A DNA stretch of 39,594 nt from the NCBI GenBank assembly GCA_015488555.1, contig WFNO01000077.1:1-39594 (forward strand), given 5' to 3'. A program made the position numbers and the translations under genes. Source of the stretch: Gammaproteobacteria bacterium. Its GTDB lineage: Bacteria > Pseudomonadota > Gammaproteobacteria > SZUA-140. The notes beneath the pieces are model-generated. The model did no database searches and was not told the origin of the DNA. It worked only from the letters and a program-made list of their open reading frames with translations. Below are positions 1 to 7,246 of this stretch, piece by piece (positions within the stretch are counted from its first letter, which is position 1; each line of letters begins with the position of its first letter).

Positions 1-999
1 CATCGCGTCGATGCCAACCCCCAGCGCTGGTGGTTGGTGCGTTCGGCGGAAGGAAACAGTTACGCCAAGTTCCATGTCACTGGCATCGTGCAGGCGACGC
101 GCGAGATCACCCTGGAACTCTTCTATCAAGGGCCTGCGGACGACGCCTTCTCGAACACCCCAATCACGTGGACGGCCGTACTCGGTGCAGGTGGTGGCCG
201 CCGCTGTTTCGACTTCGACAGCGTAACGGAAGTGGATTGCGAAGGCGCCGCGGACACCTGGGATCTGCAAGTGGAGGTGGCCGCGCGCGCTTGGAACATT
301 TGGACCAATGGCGGCGTGCGCGGCAGTGGGCGCGGCGCGGCCTTCGGGCCGTTGGATGCAAGTACCGCCGCGAACTATGCCAGTGGCACGGTCAGTCCCG
401 GCGGTCGCAACATCGTCCGCCTGTACCGGCAGGACAGCACGGGAGGCATATTCGAAGAATATCCCTGGTATGCCTATGACCTGTTGGGTGAGAACAAGCT
501 CTGGCCCAATTATCGCGTCTACGCCATCGATACCGGCAGCGCACACTACAAGCTGCAGATCCTGGGTTATTACGACGAGGCCGGCGTGAGCGGTCATTAC
601 ACCTTGCGTTACGCCGCGCTCGCCGGCAGTCGTTCTTTCGAAACCTTGCAAGTCCGTCTGCGCGAATGGGCGGTGGAGGCCGAGCGTACCCGCGTGCAGC
701 CCGGACCCGTGGTCATCCAGGTCGTCAACGAGGGCCCGCAGGATGTGCACGAGCTGGTGGTGATTCGTACCGATCTCGATCCCGGCCAATTGCCCACCGA
801 TGCCGATGGCAACGTCGACGAAAGTGGCGCTGGCATCGAGATCGTGGGTGAGATCGAGGGCCTCGCCGTGGGCGAGCGGGCCCGAGCCACTTTCGAACTG
901 TCATCGGGGCGTTACGTGTTGCTTTGCAATGTGTGGGATGCCGGCGAAGGGGAGTCCCATTATCGTCGGGGCATGTATACCGCGCTGCTCGTGGAGTGA
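1..999 (+). CDS. HmuY-family protein fused to a C-terminal cupredoxin domain (5' end cut off)
   Basis: The frame is open to the first base, so the N-terminus and any signal peptide lie outside the window; an internal TTG at 34 is not a convincing start. The first ~200 residues resemble the HmuY family (beta-rich, haem-binding in Porphyromonas): aromatic and glycine-rich, with AFGPLDASTAANYASGTV and YPWYAYDLLGENKLWPN, ending in a module like HYTLRYAAL. From about nt 660 a cupredoxin-like domain follows (VNEGPQDVHELVVIRTDLD, then YVLLCNVWD and HYRRGMYT). The four usual type-1 copper ligands are visible: His at nt 748, Cys at 925, His at 958 and Met at 973. I infer an exported copper- or haem-binding protein. 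The next large gene encodes a CbiX-like protein, which fits metal or tetrapyrrole handling. The domain calls come from sequence pattern alone. Confidence 0.75.
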   Translation, partial: HRVDANPQRWWLVRSAEGNSYAKFHVTGIVQATREITLELFYQGPADDAFSNTPITWTAVLGAGGGRRCFDFDSVTEVDCEGAADTWDLQVEVAARAWNIWTNGGVRGSGRGAAFGPLDASTAANYASGTVSPGGRNIVRLYRQDSTGGIFEEYPWYAYDLLGENKLWPNYRVYAIDTGSAHYKLQILGYYDEAGVSGHYTLRYAALAGSRSFETLQVRLREWAVEAERTRVQPGPVVIQVVNEGPQDVHELVVIRTDLDPGQLPTDADGNVDESGAGIEIVGEIEGLAVGERARATFELSSGRYVLLCNVWDAGEGESHYRRGMYTALLVE

Positions 1000-1051
1000 C
1001 CGGTCCAAACCGATCGCATCCATCGGGCAATCATCGAGGAAGGAGGGTGAC

Positions 1052-1198
1052 ATGAAGCCACGCAAGAGGAGGAGAAATCGTTATCGGCGCTTGCACCGGC
1101 GTCTCGTTCCGGCCAAGCAGGCTTGTCGTAGGATCGGCGAAGGTATCTACGTGACACCGTGCCGCGAGGGGCAGCGATCGGGCGATGGGAGTTCGTGA
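1052..1198 (+). CDS. possible 48-residue arginine-rich small protein
   Basis: An ATG sits 5 nt behind a strong ribosome binding site (GGAAGGAGGG, 1037-1046). The frame runs 48 codons and encodes a very basic peptide beginning MKPRKRRRNRYRRLHRRL. It fills the space between the HmuY-cupredoxin gene and the CbiX-like gene, on the same strand. I do not recognise a family. The case rests on the ribosome binding site and position; Arg-rich frames also arise by chance in GC-rich DNA, so it may be a leader peptide or not a gene. Confidence 0.3.
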   Translation: MKPRKRRRNRYRRLHRRLVPAKQACRRIGEGIYVTPCREGQRSGDGSS

Positions 1199-1234
1199 GC
1201 GTTTTGCTGCAGAGGATGCAAGGGGGTGATGGCG

Positions 1235-2983
1235 ATGCAAATGAAACAGCGGTGGGCCTTGGTCGGTCTGGGGATGCTGATCGGGTATTTTCTCGTGTTC
1301 CTGATCTGGTTCAGCTTGATGGCCCTGGTGCCGGCGCCGGCATGGGCCAAGGCCGGATTTCTGGTCGTGGCCGGAGATCGGGGCTTTCTCGGCAACCAGG
1401 AACTGGATACCGTGGTGGAACGTTTCGGCCGTTACGCCGCCGCCCGGCTGGCACTCATCGGCAAACATCGTCAAGGGGTGGAAGACTATGCCGGGTACGC
1501 AGAGCGTGCCATGGCGGAATTGGTCCGCGAAGGGGCGACGAAAATCGTGGTCGTTCCCCTGTTCGTGTCTGCTGCAGATGCCACGCTGCAGCGTTATCGC
1601 CACCAGATTCCAGCACGCTTTCAGGGGTTGCCGATCCGTTGGGCGCCGCCCATGGCGGCTAGTCATCTGACGGCTCAGATCCTGCTCGATCGGGTGGCGG
1701 CCTTGAGCCGGCGCCCGGCAGAGGAGCGCCTGGTGGTGGTGGGGGCAGGCGCCTGGGATGAACAAGGGGCACGGCGCATCGAGACGGAATTGCGTGCTTT
1801 GCTGCGCGAAGTGACCGATCGTTTTACCTTCCGTGAGATCACCGTTGAGGTCTACTACGATCCCGATGCGCCCGAGAGTGAAGCCCGCAACGAAGCCGTG
1901 CGGGAAAGAATCGTGCACCTGGCTGCCAAACGTGGGCGCACCTTGCTGGTTCCTTTCATCATCGGGGTCAAGTTCGATGGGCGCATGTCCGTGGAGGGCT
2001 GGTTGCGGCGCCAATTCGGCGCCTACGACATCCAATTGGGGGAAACTGTCTTGCCCCATCCGGAAGTGCTCACTTGGTTGCGGTACACGGCCAATCGCTT
2101 CACACCTGCCACGCGGAACGAAGTGGCCGTGCTGGTGATGCCGCATGGTTCCACTCGCCCTTACAACAGAGGATTGGAGCGTGTCTTGGATCCGCTGCGC
2201 AGCGACTATCGCATCGAAATGGCGCCCGGCATGGGCGATGCGCAGATTCTCCAGCAAGCGGTGTCCAAGTTGGAAGAGGAAGGATATCGGCGCATCGTTT
2301 TCGTGCGGTTCTACGCCCTGGAGGATCACATGAAGGCGCGTACCGACTACATCCTGGGATTGCGTGCCACACCACCACCCGGCGCGGGCAGTCCGCCGCC
2401 CCGCGTGCGCAGCAGCATGGTGTTCGCAAGCTTCGGAGGGTATGAAGAATCACCGCTCATTGCCCGGATTCTGCGCGACAGGATCCTGGAGATCAGCCAG
2501 CGGCCAGCGGAGGAGACCGTGATTCTGCTGGCGCATGGGCGGCGTGAGGACGAGGCCGACCGCCGCTGGCGCGCAGTCATGGAGGCCAACATCGAGCGGA
2601 TCCAGGGTATGTTGGCGCAGCCGTTCCAGAGCATCAAAGCCATGACCCTGCGTGAGGATTGGCCCGAGCAACGGACCCAGGCCCTGGCACGTATCCGGAA
2701 AGAGATCGAAACGGTCAACCGCAACGGGGGCCGGGTGTTGGTGATTTCCAATCGCTTGTACGGTTCCGGGCCCTACCGGCGCTTGCTCGGGAATCTGGAA
2801 TTCGTCATGAACGACCAGGGACTGGTTCCTCATCCACTCATGACCCGCTGGCTGCGCGAAGGTATCGAACGCCTGTTGCCGGGCTTGTTGCGTGCTCAAG
2901 AGCCGGGCGAGGAGGACTCGTTGGAGTTGCCGTCACGGCTGACGGCAGATGAGCAAGCGCCCGATCCAGTAGCTGAACCATAG
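1235..2983 (+). CDS. membrane-anchored protein with four CbiX/SirB-like chelatase modules
   Basis: CbiX/SirB proteins insert cobalt or iron into sirohydrochlorin and are normally small and cytoplasmic. This 582-residue protein starts with a hydrophobic segment (about residues 8-32, ending near VPAPAWA) that looks like a signal peptide or membrane anchor, so the rest probably lies outside the cytoplasm. Four modules follow, near residues 40-147, 165-287, 296-417 and 427-547. Module 3 keeps both family histidines (MPHGST, His304; EDHMKARTD, His365). Module 4 keeps only the first (LAHGRR, His434). Modules 1 and 2 have VVAGDRG and VVGAGAW instead. The ATG at 1235 is preferred because AGGGGGT at 1221-1226 is 8 nt away; GTG 1226 and ATG 1229 are alternatives. 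The HmuY-cupredoxin gene lies upstream on the same strand. Substrate unknown. Confidence 0.75.
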   Translation: MQMKQRWALVGLGMLIGYFLVFLIWFSLMALVPAPAWAKAGFLVVAGDRGFLGNQELDTVVERFGRYAAARLALIGKHRQGVEDYAGYAERAMAELVREGATKIVVVPLFVSAADATLQRYRHQIPARFQGLPIRWAPPMAASHLTAQILLDRVAALSRRPAEERLVVVGAGAWDEQGARRIETELRALLREVTDRFTFREITVEVYYDPDAPESEARNEAVRERIVHLAAKRGRTLLVPFIIGVKFDGRMSVEGWLRRQFGAYDIQLGETVLPHPEVLTWLRYTANRFTPATRNEVAVLVMPHGSTRPYNRGLERVLDPLRSDYRIEMAPGMGDAQILQQAVSKLEEEGYRRIVFVRFYALEDHMKARTDYILGLRATPPPGAGSPPPRVRSSMVFASFGGYEESPLIARILRDRILEISQRPAEETVILLAHGRREDEADRRWRAVMEANIERIQGMLAQPFQSIKAMTLREDWPEQRTQALARIRKEIETVNRNGGRVLVISNRLYGSGPYRRLLGNLEFVMNDQGLVPHPLMTRWLREGIERLLPGLLRAQEPGEEDSLELPSRLTADEQAPDPVAEP

Positions 2984-3015
2984 CGGCAAAGACTTACTCG
3001 GTCGGGGTATGGGGG

Positions 3016-3366
3016 TCAATCACCGCCGCCTTCGTTACGGGGCACGTAGGCGGGCATGGGGAACGGTGCGGTTTTGTCCGCTTTACCGCCGGGCAGGGCC
3101 ACGATCTTGGCGGTGCCTTCCTTTTCCACTTCGTCGATGCGGATGATGGCGTGCATGGGAATGTAACTGCGTTTGACACCGGCGAATTCCGCTTTGAGCC
3201 GTTCCTCTGCGGGGTCCACCACCACGGCAGACTTCTCTCCGAATACCAGCTCCTCCACTTCCACGAAGCCATAGAGCTGCCCCTGGTAGACCTGCCGGGC
3301 ATAGATCTCGTAGATCTTGCCCTCGTTGACGAAACGGATCTTGTAGATGCGTTTGGATTGGCTCAT
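3016..3366 (-). CDS. DUF1820 family protein
   Basis: A 116-residue cytoplasmic protein starting MSQSKRIYKIRF. It matches the proteobacterial DUF1820 pattern: YEIYARQVYQ, GFVEVEELVFGE, VVDPAEERLKAEF, then YIPMHAIIRIDEVEKEGTAKI. The family has no established function. The frame is open 22 codons further upstream, but homologues begin at the MSQSKR-type start, and a candidate promoter at 3510-3538 lies upstream of it. It is transcribed convergently with the CbiX-like gene (33 bp gap) and divergently from the nirK operon. Confidence 0.85.
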   Translation of the reverse strand: MSQSKRIYKIRFVNEGKIYEIYARQVYQGQLYGFVEVEELVFGEKSAVVVDPAEERLKAEFAGVKRSYIPMHAIIRIDEVEKEGTAKIVALPGGKADKTAPFPMPAYVPRNEGGGD

Positions 3367-3509
3367 GGATCCCGTGGTTCCTGAAATCTTTGTGCCCTCA
3401 TCGATAGGTGTGGGCTCGGCCACCCAATTCAAGTCGGTCGCGGCCCGCGGAAATTGAGTCCGAACACCGGAGGAGAGGATGCGCTCTCGACCCGCTGCCG
3501 ACTTACGAG

Positions 3510-3538
3510 ATTATAACTGACTGATTGGGAAGTGAAAT
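3510..3538 (-). promoter_or_regulatory. candidate sigma70 promoter for the DUF1820 gene
   Basis: On the minus strand a perfect TATAAT -10 box (plus-strand 3510-3515) lies 17 bp from a weak -35 (ATTTCA, 3 of 6). Transcription would start near 3503, about 137 nt before the ATG at 3366. Confidence 0.4.
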
Positions 3539-3605
3539 CTCCGGCAATGCGGGCGTGTGACCGCAGGCCGGGATTCACTCACGCGTGCGGTACAGGGAAA
3601 AATGC

Positions 3606-3633
3606 TTGCATTGCCCATAAAGTTGCATATAAA
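3606..3633 (+). promoter_or_regulatory. promoter of the ncgABC-nirK operon
   Basis: TTGCAT (-35, 3606-3611) and TATAAA (-10, 3628-3633) are 16 bp apart in an AT-rich island unlike its surroundings. Transcription would start near 3640, giving a leader of about 180 nt before the ATG at 3820. Two palindromic operators cover the -10 box and the region just past the start, as expected for repression. Confidence 0.55.
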
Positions 3634-3642
3634 ATGCACGTT
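3620..3642 (+). promoter_or_regulatory. NsrR-type operator 1, overlapping the -10 box
   Basis: The core is TGCAT-N5-ATGCA (3624-3638), a perfect inverted repeat with the half-sites and spacing known for the nitric-oxide-sensing repressor NsrR (RATGYAT-type half-sites). It includes the -10 box, so binding should block RNA polymerase. It is weaker in the outer positions than operator 2. Confidence 0.5.
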
Positions 3643-3645
3643 ATT

Positions 3646-3670
3646 AAAGATGTATTCATAATACAACTTT
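3646..3670 (+). promoter_or_regulatory. NsrR-type operator 2, just downstream of the start site
   Basis: Left arm AAAGATGTATT (3646-3656) and right arm AATACAACTTT (3660-3670) are an 11-bp inverted repeat with one mismatch, separated by 3 bp. It closely matches the NsrR consensus of beta- and gammaproteobacteria (AAGATGTATT arms). Its centre is 27 bp from that of operator 1. NsrR is known to repress nirK clusters, including that of Nitrosomonas europaea. No nsrR gene is in the window. Confidence 0.65.
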
Positions 3671-3727
3671 AAGGGGTCGCACGAGGGAGCCCCAGAAAAT
3701 CACCGGAGAATCATCGGGGAAACGCCG

Positions 3728-3777
3728 GGGAGAAATCTCCCGGGAAAATTTCCAACGTTTTCGAGGGGCGGCGCCCC
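3728..3777 (+). other. two hairpins in the leader of ncgA
   Basis: GGGAG (3728-3732) pairs with CTCCC (3737-3741) over a 4-nt loop. GGGGC (3765-3769) pairs with GCCCC (3773-3777) over a 3-nt loop. Both lie in the ~180-nt leader, which also has repeated GGGGAAA/GGAGAA purine runs. No terminator T-run follows. A role in mRNA stability is possible but unproven. Confidence 0.3.
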
Positions 3778-3819
3778 GCCTGCGGATCGGGACGACGAAA
3801 ATCGAGAAGGGGGTCGATC

Positions 3820-5022
3820 ATGAGCCAGCGCGTACGCCACGCATCACACCTGCAGCGGCTGCGGGTATGCCTCCACGGGACCCAGAATGAAACTGGGGAA
3901 GAAACTGGGACAGAAACTGGGACAGAAACTGGGACAGAAACTGGGATAGAAACTGGGAAAGAGACCGGCAAGGGTGCCAGAGGGTTGGTCTGGTGGTCGA
4001 TGGTGGCACTCTTGTTTGCCGCTTTCCCGGCCTGGGCGGCGAAACACGAATTCGAGATGACCATCGAGGAGGTGAAGATCCAGGTGGCCCCGGGGCTGAG
4101 CTACAACGTCTTCGCCTTCAATGGCCAGGTGCCTGGTCCTCTGTTGCACGTGCGCGAAGGCGACGAGGTGACGGTGCACGTCACCAACAACACCTCGCTG
4201 GCTCATACCGTGCACTGGCACGGCCTCTATCACCATGACAACTGGCGCAACGACGGGGTACCCGCCGTCAGCCAGCCTGCCATCGAACCGGGAGACACCT
4301 TCACCTACCGCTGGATCGCGGACAAGCCCGGCACGCTCTGGTACCACTGTCATGTCAACGTCAACGAACACGTAGGGATCCGCGGCATGTGGGGTCCTAT
4401 CGTGGTGGATCCCAAGACCCCTACGGCCTTGGAGCAACGGGTGACCAAGGACGTGATCATGATGCTCAGCGGCTGGGAGTCCGAGTTCGCCGACAAGTTC
4501 GGTGAGGGCAGTGTGCCCGGCACGGTGGTGGATTTCTTTTCCATCAACGCCAAGGCCTTTCCCCTCTCCCAACCCCTGCGGGTCAAGCGTGACGACGTGG
4601 TGCGGGTGCGCTTCATCGGCGCCGGCGGCGAGATCCACGCCATGCACAGCCACGGCCACGACATGCTCATCACGCACAAGGACGGCCTCCCCTTGCCGGC
4701 CCCCTATGCGGTGGACACGCTGCTGTTCGGCCCCGGCGAGCGTTACGACGCCATCATCGACATGAGCAATTCGGGGCGCTTCATCTTCCACGATCACGTG
4801 GACAAGCACGTGGTCAACGGCAGCAAGTTCCCGGGCGGGGCCATCACCATCATCGAATACGAGGATACGCCTCAGGACGATTGGTACGTGTGGCGCGACA
4901 AGGACTACGATCCAGACTTCTTCTACAGCGAATCGCTGCGCAAGGGTTACGGCATGTTCGAGAATCCACGTTTCAAGGGTGAGCCCTTGCAGCAGCGCCG
5001 GCGCCATCGCAAGGCACGCTGA
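3820..5022 (+). CDS. ncgA: two-domain multicopper oxidase of the nirK cluster (NcgA-like)
   Basis: A 400-residue periplasmic blue copper oxidase. All four multicopper-oxidase copper motifs are visible: HWHG (132-135), WYHCH (174-178), MHSHGH (275-280) and HDHVDKH (324-330). The size fits two-cupredoxin-domain, laccase-like oxidases. It is first in an operon with two cytochromes c and nirK, matching ncgA of Nitrosomonas europaea, where the cluster is linked to nitrite tolerance. Unusually, a signal-like segment (about 55-74) is preceded by some 55 residues containing ETGx repeats. The ATG at 3820 has a good ribosome binding site (GAAGGGGGT); Met61 is a possible later start but lacks basic residues before the hydrophobic run. 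The terminal QQRRRHRKAR is strongly basic. Confidence 0.85.
   Translation: MSQRVRHASHLQRLRVCLHGTQNETGEETGTETGTETGTETGIETGKETGKGARGLVWWSMVALLFAAFPAWAAKHEFEMTIEEVKIQVAPGLSYNVFAFNGQVPGPLLHVREGDEVTVHVTNNTSLAHTVHWHGLYHHDNWRNDGVPAVSQPAIEPGDTFTYRWIADKPGTLWYHCHVNVNEHVGIRGMWGPIVVDPKTPTALEQRVTKDVIMMLSGWESEFADKFGEGSVPGTVVDFFSINAKAFPLSQPLRVKRDDVVRVRFIGAGGEIHAMHSHGHDMLITHKDGLPLPAPYAVDTLLFGPGERYDAIIDMSNSGRFIFHDHVDKHVVNGSKFPGGAITIIEYEDTPQDDWYVWRDKDYDPDFFYSESLRKGYGMFENPRFKGEPLQQRRRHRKAR
3889..3972 (+). repeat. 12-bp in-frame tandem repeat inside ncgA
   Basis: Six copies of the unit GAAACTGGGACA or one-to-two-base variants run from 3889 to 3960, and a degenerate seventh (GAGACCGGCAAG) follows. The unit is a multiple of three and encodes Glu-Thr-Gly-X, so copy-number change would lengthen or shorten the protein without a frameshift. 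It lies before the apparent signal segment. Confidence 0.95.
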
Positions 5023-5034
5023 GGAGGGCTGGCG

Positions 5035-5724
5035 ATGATCCGGTCGATCGGCATGACGGTTGCCTTGCTGTTGCTGCCCGCGGTGGCGCTGGCGGGCGGG
5101 GACGGCCAGCGCCTGCTGCAGGAACGCTGCAGTGGCTGTCACAACCTCACGGGGCCGGCCCCGCAGACCCTGGCCGAATTGTGGGCGCGCAAGGGCCCGG
5201 ATCTGTTCTATGCCGGGAACAAGTACCGGCCGGAATGGGTGGAGCAGTGGTTGCAGGCGCCGCGCCGCATCCGCCCGGCGGGCATGTACTACGGCAATCA
5301 CATCAAACCAGGGCCGGACGGGGACATCATCGACGAGCGCAGCTTGCCCGAGCATCCCCGCCTGGGGGCGGAAGACGCGCGCGCCGTCACCCGCGCCCTC
5401 ATGCAATTGAAGTGGGGCAGCCATCTCATCACCCCCGGGGCCTACAAGCCTGGACGCATTTCCTTGTCCATGGGTGAACTCATGTTCGACAAATTCCGCG
5501 GCTGCCTGGCCTGCCACGAGATCGAGCCCGGCTATGGCGGCCGTTCCGGCCCCGAGGTGTACACCGTCGCCCGGCGCCTGCAGGCGGATTATCTCATCAG
5601 CTACATGCGCAATCCGCAGGCCTGGGATCCACGCATCTTCATGCCCAACAAACATCTCAAGGAACGCGATCTGCAGAAGTTCGTGCATTACTTCCGAGCC
5701 TTGAGCGAGGAGGATTTCCAATGA
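5035..5724 (+). CDS. ncgB: dihaem cytochrome c (NcgB-like)
   Basis: A 229-residue exported cytochrome. The first 20 residues form a signal peptide ending near AVALA. Two haem-attachment motifs are present, CSGCH (32-36) and CLACH (157-161), one per half; Met203 in IFMPNKH is a likely axial ligand of the second haem. It starts 12 nt after ncgA, behind GAGGAGG, and overlaps the next gene by 4 nt (ATGA). By position it matches ncgB of Nitrosomonas europaea and probably passes electrons within the oxidase/nitrite reductase system in the periplasm. Confidence 0.85.
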   Translation: MIRSIGMTVALLLLPAVALAGGDGQRLLQERCSGCHNLTGPAPQTLAELWARKGPDLFYAGNKYRPEWVEQWLQAPRRIRPAGMYYGNHIKPGPDGDIIDERSLPEHPRLGAEDARAVTRALMQLKWGSHLITPGAYKPGRISLSMGELMFDKFRGCLACHEIEPGYGGRSGPEVYTVARRLQADYLISYMRNPQAWDPRIFMPNKHLKERDLQKFVHYFRALSEEDFQ

Positions 5725-6098
5725 CGCCGAGACGCGGATGGTGGAGAGCGGGCGCGTTCGGTGCCGCACTGGCGGCCGCCACGATGGCGGGGCCGTCATC
5801 GGCCGCCGAGCGGGCCGAGGATCTGTACAAGACCTATTGCTGGCAGTGCCACGGCATGAAGGGGGACGGCAACGGTATCAATGTACGCGACATGTCGGTA
5901 CAGCCGCGCGATCACACCGATGCCAGGGCCATGTCGGCGCGCACGGACGAGGAACTGTTCACGGCCATCAAGAAGGGCGGGCAGGCCATCAACAAGTCGG
6001 TGTTGATGCCGCCCTGGGATGGCGTCCTGAGCGACGAGGAGATTCACAGCCTGGTGCGCTACCTGCGGGAGCTGTGCCAGTGCCGCCATGGAGGCTGA
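5721..6098 (+). CDS. ncgC: monohaem cytochrome c (NcgC-like)
   Basis: A 125-residue exported class I cytochrome. It has a signal peptide to about residue 29, a CWQCH haem motif (40-44) and a probable axial Met96 in LMPPWDG. The fold fits small periplasmic electron carriers related to c551/c552. Its ATG overlaps the ncgB stop codon, indicating translational coupling. The C-terminus has two extra cysteines (LCQCRHGG). It probably donates electrons to NirK or links it to the oxidase; the direction is not visible from sequence. Confidence 0.85.
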   Translation: MTPRRGWWRAGAFGAALAAATMAGPSSAAERAEDLYKTYCWQCHGMKGDGNGINVRDMSVQPRDHTDARAMSARTDEELFTAIKKGGQAINKSVLMPPWDGVLSDEEIHSLVRYLRELCQCRHGG

Positions 6099-6101
6099 GA
6101 T

Positions 6102-6139
6102 TAACCCCTCCTGCAACCGATGGGGGGCGGGAGGGGTTA
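6102..6139 (+). other. intercistronic hairpin between ncgC and nirK
   Basis: TAACCCCTCC (6102-6111) pairs perfectly with GGAGGGGTTA (6130-6139) over an 18-nt loop. It lies 3 nt after the ncgC stop and about 40 nt before the nirK start. No T-run follows, so it is unlikely to be a full terminator. It may protect the nirK portion of the mRNA or mark a processing point. Confidence 0.55.
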
Positions 6140-6181
6140 GGCCATGGGAAGCCTTTCAACATCAAGAAAAGGAGAGGAAGA

Positions 6182-7180
6182 ATGAAACGAAGCATCGAGA
6201 GCAGCAGCAAGATCGCCGTCGCCGGCCTGCTGGCCGCGGGTCTGGGATTGACGGCCACGGTGGCAGCGGCCAAGACCGTGCAGGTGACCTTCGTCGCCAA
6301 GGAGACCACGGTTGTGATTGCCAACGACGGGACCACTTATCCGGCCTGGACCTTCGACGGCATGATTCCTGGCAAGGTGGTGCGCGTGCGGGAAGGGGAT
6401 GTGGTGGACTTCAAGCTCATCAATCCCAAGGAGAACAAGAATTCCCACTCCATCGACTTCCATGCCGCCGAAGTGGACGTGCTGGATGAATTCGCACCGG
6501 TCAAGCCGGGCCAGACCAAGCATTTCAAGTTCGAGGCCAAGCGTGCCGGTGTCTACATGTACCACTGTGGCGCCGCCACCATGGCCCAGCACATCGCCCG
6601 CGGCATGTACGGCATCATCATCGTCGATCCCAAGGAGGGTTACAGCGAGAAGTACCCCAAACCGGACCGCGAATACGTGCTGATTCAGGGCCAGTATTTC
6701 CCCGATGCCGAGGACAAAATGGCCATGATCGAGAATCGTGGCTGGGCCGGCTCTCTCATCAATGGGGTCATGTTCCACTATGACCCGGTGCACGATCCCG
6801 ACGCCAGCCTGGTGCTGGAGGCCAAGCCCGGCGAGCGTGTGCGTTTCTACTTCGTCAACGCCAACATCAACATGCCCGTGGCCCTGCATCCCATCGCCGG
6901 CATCTGGGACCGGGTCTACATCAACGGCAATCCGGAGAACGTGCTCTACGACGTGCAGACCTACAACGTGGCGGTCGCCGAGGCCTCCACCTTCGATCTG
7001 GTCTCGCCGGCCGACCGGCCCACCAACAACGCCATCGTGGATCACACCATGAGCGCCGCCATGCGCGGGGCCATCACGGTGCTGATGAACAAGCCCGATG
7101 CCGATCCCAATGCCGGTCGCGGCGACAACATCCTCCCTCGTGCCAAAATCGAGCCCAAGGGCATCGTGTCCGCCCATTGA
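6182..7180 (+). CDS. nirK: copper-containing nitrite reductase NirK
   Basis: Reduces nitrite to nitric oxide in the periplasm. The 332-residue protein has a signal peptide ending near residue 30 (TVAAA) and two cupredoxin domains. All copper and catalytic residues are present: type-1 copper His89, Cys129, His137 and Met142; type-2 copper His94, His128 and His288; catalytic Asp92 (HSIDFH) and His236 (ALHPIAG). The short length and the context resemble the Nitrosomonas-type NirK rather than the longer denitrifier enzymes. It is last in the NsrR-controlled operon, starts behind AGGAGAGGAAG and is followed by a strong terminator. No norB or nsrR lies in the window. Confidence 0.95.
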   Translation: MKRSIESSSKIAVAGLLAAGLGLTATVAAAKTVQVTFVAKETTVVIANDGTTYPAWTFDGMIPGKVVRVREGDVVDFKLINPKENKNSHSIDFHAAEVDVLDEFAPVKPGQTKHFKFEAKRAGVYMYHCGAATMAQHIARGMYGIIIVDPKEGYSEKYPKPDREYVLIQGQYFPDAEDKMAMIENRGWAGSLINGVMFHYDPVHDPDASLVLEAKPGERVRFYFVNANINMPVALHPIAGIWDRVYINGNPENVLYDVQTYNVAVAEASTFDLVSPADRPTNNAIVDHTMSAAMRGAITVLMNKPDADPNAGRGDNILPRAKIEPKGIVSAH

Positions 7181-7206
7181 GGCCGAGCGCACGCACTCAA
7201 CCTTGG

Positions 7207-7229
7207 GGGGCGGCAACGCCCCTTTTTTT
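7207..7229 (+). terminator. rho-independent terminator of the nirK operon
   Basis: GGGGCG (7207-7212) pairs with CGCCCC (7217-7222) around a GCAA tetraloop, followed by seven T (7223-7229). It lies 26 nt after the nirK stop codon. Confidence 0.9.
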
Positions 7230-7246
7230 GTCTGTCACCGCCGGGT

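Noticed and set aside
3889-3972. CRISPR array
   Set aside because: The units are adjacent 12-mers without spacers and are translated in frame.
3844-5799. Long minus-strand open frame opposite ncgA and ncgB
   Set aside because: It mirrors the codon pattern of the real genes, is rich in His/Gly/Val/Ala without a family pattern, and lies fully opposite proteins with clear copper and haem motifs.
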